Source: Planctomycetota bacterium
GTDB lineage: Bacteria > Planctomycetota > UBA1135 > GCA-002686595
NCBI GenBank assembly: GCA_014237855.1
Contig: JABACD010000005.1
Coordinates: 179,762 to 243,761, forward strand
DNA: 64,000 bases
Reading direction: 5' to 3'
This document shows, one piece after another, positions 54,402 through 63,814 of the stretch. A program made the translations under genes and the position numbers. Under the pieces are notes generated by a model. That model did not search any database. It had not been told where the DNA came from and worked only from the letters and a program-made list of their open reading frames with translations. The stretch's first letter is position 1. Every line of letters starts with the position of its first letter.

Positions 54402-56273
54402 TCACTTGCGATGAAAGGCTCGCTCGAGATCCGCGATGGTGAAGCGCACCCTGGTCGGCCTCGAGTGTGGACAGGTCTGGTCCGACTCGAGCTCCTTGCC
54501 GCGCCTCAGCAAGGTGCGGATCTCATCCTCACCAAGCTCGTCCCCTGCCATCACCGAACTCCGGCAGGCGGCACTGTGCAAGACCTCCTCGATCACGTCG
54601 GCGGCCTCCGGACCCTTGCCTGTACGAGCCAGGATCTCAGCCACATCACGCACCAACCCCATGGGATCTGGATGGCGTAATCGTGCAGGCATGCCCTGCA
54701 CGGCAACCGCCGTCTCCCCGAAGGGCTCAACCTCGATACCCACACGCGCCAGGGCCTCCCTGTGTTCGGCCAAGAGGGCCAGCTCCGAGCGTGAGACCTC
54801 GACCACTTCGGGGACCAGCAAGCGCTGAACCTCGACCTTTCCATCCGCCATGTCACGCAACAGCCCCTCGTAGGTGATGCGCTCGTGCAAGGCATGCTGG
54901 TCGACGACCTCGAATCCATCCGGGAGGCGGCGCACCAGGTAGGTCTTGTCGATCTGCAAGAAGGGTCCGGGGAGCTCATCCACCTCGGGGTCCGTGAGGC
55001 TGGCCCCCTGAGCACGCTCAGCCGCTGCTGGTTGCGTGGGGCTCCCGCTGAAGTCGGGGAGATCCTCGATCTTCGGTCGCTGGACTGGCTCGAAGGGTCG
55101 CCCGGGAACCTCGCGTACCACGAAGGGCTCCCTGGGAGATGAAGGGCGGGACAGGGTTCCTGGGTCCTGCAGGGCCCCCTGCCCTGGATGAGCCTGATAG
55201 CCATCACGGTTGAGCGCCTTGCGCAGCAGACCCTCGCCCGGCGTGGCCATGTCGGTCTGCGCAACTGCCGGACGCAGGGAATTGAGCAGGAAGGCGAAGA
55301 GCCTGCGATCCTGACGGAAGCGCACCTCGGCCTTCGCGGGATGAACATTCACATCCACCAGGGACGGGTCCATCGACAGGTGCAAGAAGGCCACTGGCTG
55401 CCGGCCGGGGTCGAGGTAGCCGCGGTAGGCCTCCTTCAGCACCCGGATGAGCACCTTGTCCTTCACGATGCGGCCATTGAGGAACCACATCTGTCGTGCG
55501 CTGTCGCGGCGCGCGAAGCGTGGGGGCGCCACATAGCCAAAGAGCTTGAACGTCCCGTCATCGCCTTCCACAGGCACGAGTGCATCGCTCAGCTCGGATC
55601 CGAAGGTGCGCCGAATTCGTGCTGCGAGGTCCATCGAGGCCTCGATGTCATAGCTCCGCTTGCCGTTGTGAGTCGCAACGAATCCGACCTCCAGATGACC
55701 GAGCGCCATGCGCTGGACCACCTCGAGGCAGCGCGAGAGTTCAGTGGATGGCTTCTTCAGAAAGCGCCGGCGAGCGGGCGTGTTGTAGAACAGGTCGCGA
55801 ATCTCAATCGAGGTCCCTCGGGGACCACCAGCCTCCAGCGGCTCTCCGATGCGGCCCCCCTCGTTGATCAAGCGCAGACCGGTCAGGTCGTCCTTGCGCC
55901 TGGAGAACACGGTGCAACGCGCAACCGAACCAATCGAGGCCAGCGCCTCTCCACGGAAACCAAGGCTGGCGATGTGGTCCAGGTCGCCCGAGTCACGCAG
56001 CTTGCTCGTGGCATGCGGTTCGAAGCACAGGGCCAGGTCTGCAGCATTCATCCCGATGCCGTCGTCGATCACACGCACGAGCTTGGCACCACCCTCCTCC
56101 AGGTCGACCTGGAGGTGCCCTGAGCCAGCATCGAGGGAGTTCTCGACCAGCTCCTTCACGATCGATGCCGGCCGTTCGATCACCTCGCCCGCCGCGATCT
56201 GGTTTCGAACGACCTCAGGTAGGGGAACAATCACGCTCTCTTCACTTGCACCTGCAATCGGGTCACGACTCAT
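54402..56273 (-). CDS. mutL: DNA mismatch repair protein MutL with endonuclease motif
   Basis: The 623-residue protein has the GHKL ATPase motifs ELVENSLDAG (41-50), DDGIGM (71-75 region) and FRGEAL, a Pro/Ser-rich linker (about 340-435) and the C-terminal domain. The latent endonuclease site DQHALHERITYE is at 458-469, followed by ACRSSVMAGDEL and CPHSRP. MutL therefore probably nicks DNA itself, as in bacteria without MutH. Its ATG overlaps the holA stop by 4 bases. Confidence 0.95.
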   Translation of the reverse strand: MSRDPIAGASEESVIVPLPEVVRNQIAAGEVIERPASIVKELVENSLDAGSGHLQVDLEEGGAKLVRVIDDGIGMNAADLALCFEPHATSKLRDSGDLDHIASLGFRGEALASIGSVARCTVFSRRKDDLTGLRLINEGGRIGEPLEAGGPRGTSIEIRDLFYNTPARRRFLKKPSTELSRCLEVVQRMALGHLEVGFVATHNGKRSYDIEASMDLAARIRRTFGSELSDALVPVEGDDGTFKLFGYVAPPRFARRDSARQMWFLNGRIVKDKVLIRVLKEAYRGYLDPGRQPVAFLHLSMDPSLVDVNVHPAKAEVRFRQDRRLFAFLLNSLRPAVAQTDMATPGEGLLRKALNRDGYQAHPGQGALQDPGTLSRPSSPREPFVVREVPGRPFEPVQRPKIEDLPDFSGSPTQPAAAERAQGASLTDPEVDELPGPFLQIDKTYLVRRLPDGFEVVDQHALHERITYEGLLRDMADGKVEVQRLLVPEVVEVSRSELALLAEHREALARVGIEVEPFGETAVAVQGMPARLRHPDPMGLVRDVAEILARTGKGPEAADVIEEVLHSAACRSSVMAGDELGEDEIRTLLRRGKELESDQTCPHSRPTRVRFTIADLERAFHRK

Positions 56274-57430
56274 CGTCGACCTCCTCGTGACTGGGGACTT
56301 CGAGTTCGACGCACCTGCCAGCGCAAGGCCAGGGGTACGAAGTCATTCACATCGACCTCCGCTCCAGTACGGCTCTTGCGCTCGAGGTCGAGTACGTCCC
56401 GATAGACTCTCTCCCACTGCGCTGCGCCACGTAGCGTGAGCTGAGCCTGGAAGGCCTCTCGGGCCATCTTCTGCGCGCTGACTCCGGCCTCCTCTGCCGC
56501 CCTGTCCGGTGTCGCTCCTCCAGCCATGGCCCGGGCACCGATCATTCCCTGACGCGCCTTGTTGCGCAGCGTCCCCAGAACGATCGCGCCCAAGGCCGCG
56601 GGGTTGACCTCTGTCTTGCCATCCCGATCGGAGTGGAAGCCCGAGCGAAAGAGTGACTCGACCGCGGCGATTCCGCGAGCCAGGTCACCGCCGAGGAGCT
56701 CGTCCGCGGTCTTCCAGGGAGTGCCTCCACTGGACCAGCCGACCACCTCGCGCAGCTTGGCGGGCCCACCCTGCCGTAACTTCTCGAGCTGGGTGTCAAT
56801 GGCCGCCAGATCGTTCCCTGTGGCCGCCGCCAGGTACGCACAGTCGTCAGGACTCAGGCGCAACCCAAGCTCTGCGGAACGCGTGCCGACCCACAGTGCC
56901 AGCTCCACCTTGCGAGGGTCTGGCGACCAGGGGGGCGGCGTGTCCCATAGCTTTCGCAACGAGAGCAGGGGGGCGCCGGCGGCCTTGATGGCCTTGGCGA
57001 GGGCATGGTCCGCTCGAATGGACCGACCGGTGAGGATCAAGCAACCATCGCCCTGGGTCTCCATGAAGGAGAGCGCCAGGCGTGTGAAGGGCGAGGGCTT
57101 GCTGCCGACCTTCTTCAGCAGACCCTCCCCCGCCCGACCAGCGTCCACGTTTCGGACGACGATGCAGCGAGCGGAGGCAAACATCGGGTTGGCGGCCAGA
57201 TCATCCAGCAGGCTGGCAGCCTCGAACTCCGGGTCCTGAGCATCGTGGCGGCAGAGCTCGAGTCCTGAGTCGGTTGCTGCCGCCATCAGCATCTCGAGCC
57301 CGCGTTCTACGAAGTAGCGCTCCTCACCCCGCAGCAGTGCGGCTCCGGGCAGCCCCTCGGTCTTCAACCTCTGAGCAAGCGTACGAAGCTGGACCGGAGG
57401 ATCGGGGTCTCGATTTCGCGCCTTGGCCAT
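56270..57430 (-). CDS. holA: DNA polymerase III delta subunit
   Basis: The 386-residue protein opens with the HolA-type ATPase-like fold (GAALLRGEERYFVERGLEML) and has the C-terminal helical collar region. It loads the beta clamp with gamma/tau and delta-prime. HolA is divergent in many bacteria, so the call rests on overall order and the LLRGEE motif. Its stop overlaps the mutL start (ATGA). Confidence 0.82.
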   Translation of the reverse strand: MAKARNRDPDPPVQLRTLAQRLKTEGLPGAALLRGEERYFVERGLEMLMAAATDSGLELCRHDAQDPEFEAASLLDDLAANPMFASARCIVVRNVDAGRAGEGLLKKVGSKPSPFTRLALSFMETQGDGCLILTGRSIRADHALAKAIKAAGAPLLSLRKLWDTPPPWSPDPRKVELALWVGTRSAELGLRLSPDDCAYLAAATGNDLAAIDTQLEKLRQGGPAKLREVVGWSSGGTPWKTADELLGGDLARGIAAVESLFRSGFHSDRDGKTEVNPAALGAIVLGTLRNKARQGMIGARAMAGGATPDRAAEEAGVSAQKMAREAFQAQLTLRGAAQWERVYRDVLDLERKSRTGAEVDVNDFVPLALRWQVRRTRSPQSRGGRR

Positions 57431-57460
57431 GACCCCATTGTAACGGGCCGGAGCCGCGCT

Positions 57461-58324
57461 TCACCCGTGGAGAGCCAGGTCTCCAGCCAGCCCCACGAAG
57501 AGTCCGACCCCAACCCAACCATTGAGGGTGAAGAAGGCCACATCCACGCGACTGAGATCATCAGGAGCCACGATCGAGTGCTCCCAGACCAGGAGGAGTG
57601 CCGCCACGAGAACGGCCAGCCAGTACGGCCAGCCAAGGCCCGCGTAGTGCCCCTGTGCAGCGAAGCAAGCCACGGCCACGACGTGCAGGAGAGCCGAGAG
57701 CCGCAGGGCGACGGGAACCCCCAGGCGTGCAGGGATCGAGTGCAGACCTCGCTCTGCATCGAAGGCTGCGTCCTGGGAGGCGTAGATCAGGTCAAATCCG
57801 GCCACCCAGGTGAGCACACCTGCCGCCAGGAAGAGCACTGGCACCAGATCCCCCTCCAGGGAGCCGCGTACGGCCAGCCAGGCTCCCAGGGGTGCAATCG
57901 CCAGGGCCAGCCCCAGTACGAAGTGAGCGAGGCCACTGAAGCGCTTGAAGTAGCTGTAGCCCAGGAGCACCACGAGCACGAAGGGAGCGATCTTGAGACA
58001 CAGTGGGCCGAGCAGCCAGGCTCCGAGAAGAAAGACCGCGCAGGCCGAGGCCACCAGCAATCCTGCACCCAGGGGAGAGATCACACCTGCGGGAATCTCC
58101 CGAGTGCGGGTGCGCGGGTTGGCTGCATCGATCCGACGATCCACCAGGCGATTGAATCCCATGGCAGCCGTTCGAGCGCTGACCGCACACAGCACGATCA
58201 ATCCCAGCGACCTAACGGAGGGGACTCCGCCAGCCCCGAGCCAGGCTCCTTGCAGGGCAAAAGGCAGGGCGAAGATCGAGTGGCTGAACTTGACCAGCGA
58301 GAGGTACTGCCGGAGCTTGCTCAA
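57461..58324 (-). CDS. UbiA-family polyprenyltransferase (MqnP-like)
   Basis: The 287-residue protein has about 8-9 helices and two aspartate-rich sites: NRLVDRRIDAANPRT and DLIYASQDAAFDAERG. It attaches a polyprenyl chain to an aromatic acid. The neighbours (UbiX, MenG) and the 4-hydroxybenzoate-type motif suggest the quinone step, probably MqnP of the futalosine menaquinone route; a UbiA or MenA-like role is the alternative. Its ATG overlaps the ubiX stop by 4 bases. Confidence 0.87.
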   Translation of the reverse strand: MSKLRQYLSLVKFSHSIFALPFALQGAWLGAGGVPSVRSLGLIVLCAVSARTAAMGFNRLVDRRIDAANPRTRTREIPAGVISPLGAGLLVASACAVFLLGAWLLGPLCLKIAPFVLVVLLGYSYFKRFSGLAHFVLGLALAIAPLGAWLAVRGSLEGDLVPVLFLAAGVLTWVAGFDLIYASQDAAFDAERGLHSIPARLGVPVALRLSALLHVVAVACFAAQGHYAGLGWPYWLAVLVAALLLVWEHSIVAPDDLSRVDVAFFTLNGWVGVGLFVGLAGDLALHG

Positions 58325-58971
58325 GAACGCGACCCCGCTCCTGGATCCTCGAGGTCCGAGCGCTCCGGCTTCTCCCCCCAGCGCGCCCCAACGCTGTGCT
58401 CGACTCCCAGGGTGTCGAGGATCTTGCCGACGATGTGATCGATCAGGTCATCGATGCTGGTGGGTTTGTGATAGAAGCCCGGCATGGCCGGCAAGATGAC
58501 TGCTCCCATGCGACGCAGGCGCAGCATGTTCTCGAGATGGATCTCTGATAACGGTGACTCTCGCGGCACGAGCACCAGCTCCCGACGCTCCTTGAGCGCA
58601 ACGTCTGCGGCACGCTCCACGAGATTGGAGCTGTAACCAGCAGACACCCGAGCAAGAGTGCCCATGCTGCAGGGGCACAGGATCACCGCACGGGTTCCCG
58701 AGGTCCCCGAACTCGCCGGTGCTTCGACCATGTCACAACCATAGGTTCGCACCTTGCTCGCAACCTCCTCGCCCAGCCAGGCGGGTAGACACTCGGCCAG
58801 GCGCTCACCGTTGGGCCCGGCATCAAACCCTCGCTCGTAGCGGAGGACCTTGACCGCAGCGGGTGAGAGCGCCAGGTCCACGTCCTGGCCGCTCTCGAGC
58901 AAGGCACCGATCAGACGCTCTCCATAGAGGGTCCCACTCGCGCCAGTCATTCCCACGAAGTATCGACTCAT
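58321..58971 (-). CDS. ubiX: Flavin prenyltransferase UbiX
   Basis: From the ATG at 58971 the 216-residue protein starts MSRYFVGMTGASGTLYGERL. It has the flavoprotein fold motif and the CPCSMGTLARV and LVLVPRESPLSEIHLENM stretches of UbiX. It makes prenylated FMN for UbiD-type decarboxylases, here probably for quinone synthesis. The ATG overlaps the CPBP gene's stop, so the long N-terminal extension in the open frame is rejected. Confidence 0.92.
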   Translation of the reverse strand: MSRYFVGMTGASGTLYGERLIGALLESGQDVDLALSPAAVKVLRYERGFDAGPNGERLAECLPAWLGEEVASKVRTYGCDMVEAPASSGTSGTRAVILCPCSMGTLARVSAGYSSNLVERAADVALKERRELVLVPRESPLSEIHLENMLRLRRMGAVILPAMPGFYHKPTSIDDLIDHIVGKILDTLGVEHSVGARWGEKPERSDLEDPGAGSRS

Positions 58972-59828
58972 AGAAAGATCTCGGGGCCAGCCCCGATGAG
59001 CAGTGCCAGGTTGAAGAGTCCGTGGCTCCAGGCGGCGACACCTGGGCCACGCCAACGAAAGAGCAAGGCCAGCATCAGGCCAGCCAGGAATCGCCAGGCA
59101 AAGATCGCGGGATCGAATGGCTCCCCTCCCGATCCGAGCCAGGCAGTACAGACGGACAGGTGAATGGCGGCGAATCCCACCGACGATCCCAGGGCGGCAA
59201 GAGCCTCAGCAGCCCAGGAAGAGCTCCGATCCGAGGATCCAAAGAAGATCAGGACCCGACGCAAGAGAACGAATAAGGCCCCGTAGATCGCCACCCGAAA
59301 GAGCAGCTCCTCGAAGGCAGCGGCCCCAAACACCCGCGCAGCCACGGGTACACTCGTGTCCGCTGCCAGGGGTGCCACGCTGTCTTGAAAGCCCCCGAAG
59401 AGTCGCATTCCCAGGGCCAGTGCTGGACCAAGAGCGAGTGCACCGAAGAACCCCTCGACGCCGATTCGGATCAAGCTGGGCACGAGAGCCAGCCGCCGCC
59501 GGTAACACAAGACCAGTGCCACCACAGCTCCGATGAGCAGGATCGCACGCCGCAACGGAACCTCCAGGTCCGGGAAGAGCACCAGGATTCGAAAGAGCAC
59601 CTGTTCGGACTGGCTGGGCGGTAGGGAAGGGTCGACCGCGAGGGAGTACTCGTAGGCAACGAACATCGGGATCATCGCCAGAAACCCCAAGGCCAGGGAG
59701 GTCGATGCCCGGCCACGCCCCTGGTGTGCAGGAGTCCAGCTCGAACCACTCTCGGGGTCCAAGTGATCCTCGCCCTCGGAGTCCTCTTCCTCCCAGTGCT
59801 CTTCCCACTCCTCTTGCTGAACCGTCAT
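58968..59828 (-). CDS. CPBP-family intramembrane metalloprotease
   Basis: From the ATG at 59828 the 286-residue protein has a Glu-rich cytoplasmic start (EEWEEHWEEEDSEGED). About 7 membrane helices follow, with the CPBP/Abi motifs EELLFR, FAAIHLS and WSHGLFN (Glu-Glu, then two histidines). Such proteins process or regulate membrane proteins. It stands between menG and ubiX with tight coupling on both sides (4-base gap, 4-base overlap), so it is expressed with quinone genes. Confidence 0.82.
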   Translation of the reverse strand: MTVQQEEWEEHWEEEDSEGEDHLDPESGSSWTPAHQGRGRASTSLALGFLAMIPMFVAYEYSLAVDPSLPPSQSEQVLFRILVLFPDLEVPLRRAILLIGAVVALVLCYRRRLALVPSLIRIGVEGFFGALALGPALALGMRLFGGFQDSVAPLAADTSVPVAARVFGAAAFEELLFRVAIYGALFVLLRRVLIFFGSSDRSSSWAAEALAALGSSVGFAAIHLSVCTAWLGSGGEPFDPAIFAWRFLAGLMLALLFRWRGPGVAAWSHGLFNLALLIGAGPEIFL

Positions 59829-59832
59829 CAGA

Positions 59833-60537
59833 TCATCGGGTTTGGTCGGCCTCGGGCAGCTTACCCCAGTGCAAACACGCAATCCCCCGTGTGAGTAGTT
59901 CGAAACCGCAGTCCACCAGGCCAACCGCCTCCATTTCTGCCTGCAACTCGCCGGGAGATGGCCAGGCCATCACGGTTCGCGCCAGGTAGGCATAGGCATC
60001 GTCATCCCGGGACCAGAGCTTGCCCAGGTTGGGCAGCACCTTCGTGAAGTAGAACCGATACAGGCTGCCGAAAACGACGCCCGGTGGCTGGCTGAACTCG
60101 AGCACGAGCACCCGTCCTCCTGGACGAAGGACCCGCTTCATCTCCTCCAGCGCCGTGGCTCGACTGGCCACGTTACGGATACCAAAGCCCACGCAGGCGA
60201 TATCCGCTGAGGCAGATCCGATCGGGAGCAACAACGCATCGCCATTTGTGAACAAGGTCGGAGACTCCACGCGGCCCTGCTTTGGCAGGGCGTACTGCAG
60301 CATCTCCGGAGTGAAGTCCACCCCGACCACCGTTGCCCCGCTCCTGGCAAACTCCAGTCCCAGGTCCCCAGTACCGCAGCAGGCATCGATCACCACCTCT
60401 CCCGCCGTCTCACCCGCGCGCTCGACGACCCGACGGCGCCAGCGCCGGTCGATTCCGGCGGAGAGGGCGTGGTTCAGAAAGTCATAGCTGCCCGCGATGC
60501 GAGCAAACATGGACCGGACCTGGGTGGCTTCGGGCAT
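59833..60537 (-). CDS. menG: Demethylmenaquinone/ubiquinone C-methyltransferase
   Basis: From the ATG at 60537 the 234-residue protein has the UbiE/MenG start MFARIAGSYDFLNHALS. SAM motif I is VIDACCGTGDLGLEFA. FGIRNVA and RVLVLEFSQP, specific to the family, follow. It adds the C2 methyl group that completes menaquinone. It heads the menG-CPBP-ubiX-ubiA operon. The open frame to 60594 is not needed. Confidence 0.93.
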   Translation of the reverse strand: MPEATQVRSMFARIAGSYDFLNHALSAGIDRRWRRRVVERAGETAGEVVIDACCGTGDLGLEFARSGATVVGVDFTPEMLQYALPKQGRVESPTLFTNGDALLLPIGSASADIACVGFGIRNVASRATALEEMKRVLRPGGRVLVLEFSQPPGVVFGSLYRFYFTKVLPNLGKLWSRDDDAYAYLARTVMAWPSPGELQAEMEAVGLVDCGFELLTRGIACLHWGKLPEADQTR

Positions 60538-60582
60538 CGGGGTTGGAGTTCGCGCAGAGGATACAGGACCCGATCCATAGAC

Positions 60583-60619
60583 CAGCGGCGCCACGGGGAA
60601 AAGCCCCGCGACGCCGCTG
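60583..60619. terminator. GC-rich hairpin after the Ig-like lipoprotein gene
   Basis: CAGCGGCG (60583-60590) pairs with CGCCGCTG (60612-60619), and CGGGG (60594-60598) with CCCCG (60604-60608), around a 5-base loop with one small internal mismatch. It lies between the lipoprotein stop (60638, minus) and menG. No T-tract follows, so it may need Rho or act as an RNA end. Confidence 0.6.
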
Positions 60620-60637
60620 AGTTGAAGTCTTCAGCGC

Positions 60638-63600
60638 CTACTGGCGGAAGTAATCCATCACCGTCACGGTCCCCAGCGCAGGAATCGACTGAATCCCAGG
60701 CAAGAAGGCATTCGTGTCGTAGCGGGTGTAGGCACCGTCGAGCAACAGCACGTCCACACCGCCGAGTCCGATGGTCGGGTTCGGCACGGCAGCGAAGAGG
60801 AAACGAGGGCTGCTGGATGGCCCCCCGGCGCGGACGATCGCCTTGCCGTTCAGAGGAACCGGAGAGCCTGCACTGAAGTTCGTTGCCCAGTTGACCAGCC
60901 CACCCAGATTGATCTGGTTGTCGAAGGCGATATCAACCGGCACACCCGTCAGCCGTCCCTCGCCCAGCGAGGTCCTGATGGCGTAGTTGATGTCCCTGAA
61001 CTGAGGAATCAGGAGCGAGGACACGTTCAGCGGGAGCTGTCCGAAGATGGCCGATTCGGCGAACACATTCGTGACTGCACCCTGTGTAGCAGGTCCCGCA
61101 AGCTCATTGGTAGCGGGATCCAGAGGCCCCTCGTGCACGACCCAGAAGGCCGAGTTGATGTCGATCGGATCGACCTTGATCGTCTTCGGGTTGAGGAATT
61201 CGAAGACGAGCGTTCCGATCACATCGTCATAGCCCCAGCCGTTGACCGAGTTCGGTCCAGACTCGAAGACTGAGACCTTGCCATTACGTCCGATGATGTA
61301 GGCGAAGTAGACATTGCGCTGCAAACCGAAGCCGGCCTGGCGAGGTGTGATGGCGACCTCGAAGGGCTGATTCAGGTTCGAGATGATGACCTTGCGCACG
61401 GCCAGCGAGAAGGCCGAGATGATCGAGACGCTGCTGTCCCCCTCGTTGCAGACGAGGATGTCCTCGTTACCCGGCTCCCAGGCCAGCCCTCGAGGAGAGC
61501 TGCCCACCGAGACGGTCTTGACCACCGTATGGAACGCCGCCGAGTTCGGATTGATATCGATGAAGGTCACCGAGTCCGTCGTCTGACTGGAGACAGCCAG
61601 CAAGTCGAGGTTGGTGCCAATCGCCAGGCTGGTCGGATCCGGCACCAGGATGCGATCGATGACCGTCATGCGGTTGGAGTTGAGAACGAGAATCTCGTTC
61701 CTGGCCCTGTCCACCACGTACAGGAACTGCCCGATCTGCTGCCGAAGACCATAGGTCGTACAGGCATTCACATTGGTCGCCGGTAGGGACGGCCCCTGGA
61801 AGTACACGTTGGTGATGCTGGCAAGAAGGCCGTTCGGCGGTACCCCCAACGCAGGATCTCCAAAGGGATTGCCGGGCACCAGGAGATTGGTAGCGGGAGT
61901 GTCGACCGATGTGGGCTCCTGCCCACCGATGAACGGTGAGATACACAGGGGCGGGTAGACCAGCGGCGGCGGATTGGGATGGGGTGACCAGCTGACAATG
62001 TTCGGCCCCCCATCAATCAGCACCTGAACACCATTCGGATTGGACGCTGCGGGACTGAGGGTCGACCCGTCGATGACGCTCGCTACCTGCTTGAACCCGT
62101 CCGCGGCACAGAGGTTGCCGCCCGACGATCCCTGGCAACCAAAGGGTGCCGGGGCGTTGTTGAAGGTGACATCCAGCGAGTAGCCGAGCATCATGTCTCC
62201 AACGGATTGCAGCACAGGAGTGCGCACCACCAGGTCTTCGAGGGAAGAGTCCACCGCCAGGGTGAAGACACCCCGGGACCCTCCGTCGATCGTGCAGGTC
62301 CCTGCCGAAAGAGGCGGGCGCATGGCTGTGCCCTGGATCTTGACGTTGGGGTTGTTGGGATAGTTGGAGTTGCCCTCGACAATCGGGTTTGCCGGATCAT
62401 AGGTCGGGTTACCCGTTCCCTGACCGAAGGCATTGAGGTCGATCACCGAGAGGCCGGGCGTTCCCCCTGAGCGTCCGAGATAGATGGCATCTGGCGTGAC
62501 GGGCACGTTCACCATCCCGGGGCCTTCACCTGTGACGAAGAAGGTCGAGGCCGGCAGGGTGTTGAAGTTTCCCGCGAGGTCACCGATCGGCCCTGAACGG
62601 ACGAAGATGTCAACTCGGTTGTAGATACCGCACTCAGCAAAGGATGGCCCTGAGCCAGGGAAGCTGAAAATGGGGATCAGCTCCCAGGTAGAGAGGTCGT
62701 AGGGACTGACCGGAACCACATGGAAGGGCAGGTCTACCTGAGCATTATTAGGCCCGAAGACGATCGAGATCGCCGAGCTCAGACCCGGAACATTGTCCGA
62801 GAGGAGGCTTCCCACTGTCCAGGGCTGAACAGGTTCGGAGAATTCGATGCTGATCGTCGTCGTTGGATCAACGTCCTGCTCTCCACTCCCGGGGATGATG
62901 GCGGGAGAGGAAACCGGAGGCGGCGAGGAGATGACCTCGGGACTGATCGTATCAGTACCAACCGTGGTACAAGCCATCGCCGAGTTGCCCAGCTGACGCC
63001 CGGTCTGATCGAGCACGGAGGTCTGGATCTGCATGCGGATCTCCAGGCCCGTGGGAAAGGTCTCATGAGTCGACAGATCGCTGTCAGAGTCGACCACGAA
63101 CACGACGGTGTTTGGAGAGAGCAGGTTTGCCTGCCCCGAGAAACTCCCCTCCGTCCCCGGGAACCCAATCCCTGGGAAGTAGTCATCAGTCCCGTCATCG
63201 TTGGTATCGAATCCCACGACCTCACCGGAGGGTGTGATCCACTCCTGGTAAGGCAGCAAGGCGGGAGACCCCGAGGCAACATCGCCGTAGGTCTTGCCAT
63301 TGATGAGGACCTGGCCACGAACCGGGATCGACTCCCCCGTCTGAGGGTCGATTGAGCTGACGATGATCGCCCCCGTGAAGCTATTGCTCTCCAGCAGTCC
63401 TGGCGAGTCAGACAGGATACTGTCGACATCGAGCGGACTGGAGAACTGGGCGTACATGAAGTGGTTGCCGGGAACACCACTGGGAAGCACGGCCTCGTCC
63501 GGATAGACCGGTATCGGCTGGACGGGGTTCTGTGTCGTCACATTGTCGAACAGATCCTCCAGGCTTCGGATGGCCATGATCTGAGGTTCACCGCCGGCCG

Positions 63601-63748
63601 CAACGGTCTCGATACGATAGGTCTTGTGAGGGAGCAGCTCCGCAAAGCCGTTCGAGACTCGCACCATCGAGTAGCTCGACCCTGTCGACTCGCTACTGGA
63701 GCCGCTGCCGCTGCCTCCACAGCTGGCGAACAGCAGCGCGCCGCACAA
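60638..63748 (-). CDS. Large Ig-like and YncE-like beta-propeller lipoprotein
   Basis: The 1036-residue protein has a signal ending LLFASC (lipobox). An N-terminal half has an SwmB/Ig-like segment (DPTTTISIEFSEPV) and EF-like DTNDDGTDDYF. A YncE-like propeller follows (QFLYVVDRARNEILVLNSN, VSVGSSPRGLAWEPGNEDILVCNEGDSSVSII). It is probably surface-anchored. The first in-frame start here is a TTG at 63748 giving a signal with no basic residues. An ATG at 63796, with GGAG upstream, encodes a longer start in the same frame but is interrupted by TGA at 63755-63757. A tandem paralogue lies upstream. Confidence 0.72.
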   Translation of the reverse strand: MCGALLFASCGGSGSGSSSESTGSSYSMVRVSNGFAELLPHKTYRIETVAAGGEPQIMAIRSLEDLFDNVTTQNPVQPIPVYPDEAVLPSGVPGNHFMYAQFSSPLDVDSILSDSPGLLESNSFTGAIIVSSIDPQTGESIPVRGQVLINGKTYGDVASGSPALLPYQEWITPSGEVVGFDTNDDGTDDYFPGIGFPGTEGSFSGQANLLSPNTVVFVVDSDSDLSTHETFPTGLEIRMQIQTSVLDQTGRQLGNSAMACTTVGTDTISPEVISSPPPVSSPAIIPGSGEQDVDPTTTISIEFSEPVQPWTVGSLLSDNVPGLSSAISIVFGPNNAQVDLPFHVVPVSPYDLSTWELIPIFSFPGSGPSFAECGIYNRVDIFVRSGPIGDLAGNFNTLPASTFFVTGEGPGMVNVPVTPDAIYLGRSGGTPGLSVIDLNAFGQGTGNPTYDPANPIVEGNSNYPNNPNVKIQGTAMRPPLSAGTCTIDGGSRGVFTLAVDSSLEDLVVRTPVLQSVGDMMLGYSLDVTFNNAPAPFGCQGSSGGNLCAADGFKQVASVIDGSTLSPAASNPNGVQVLIDGGPNIVSWSPHPNPPPLVYPPLCISPFIGGQEPTSVDTPATNLLVPGNPFGDPALGVPPNGLLASITNVYFQGPSLPATNVNACTTYGLRQQIGQFLYVVDRARNEILVLNSNRMTVIDRILVPDPTSLAIGTNLDLLAVSSQTTDSVTFIDINPNSAAFHTVVKTVSVGSSPRGLAWEPGNEDILVCNEGDSSVSIISAFSLAVRKVIISNLNQPFEVAITPRQAGFGLQRNVYFAYIIGRNGKVSVFESGPNSVNGWGYDDVIGTLVFEFLNPKTIKVDPIDINSAFWVVHEGPLDPATNELAGPATQGAVTNVFAESAIFGQLPLNVSSLLIPQFRDINYAIRTSLGEGRLTGVPVDIAFDNQINLGGLVNWATNFSAGSPVPLNGKAIVRAGGPSSSPRFLFAAVPNPTIGLGGVDVLLLDGAYTRYDTNAFLPGIQSIPALGTVTVMDYFRQ

Positions 63749-63814
63749 GCAGCTTCAAAGAGCCCAGCTCGTCACCTGACCATGATTCATGTTCATGTCT
63801 CCAAGGCTGTCTTC

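Noticed and set aside
55188..56123. Plus-strand frame of 311 codons
   Set aside because: It is antisense to the N-terminal half of mutL.
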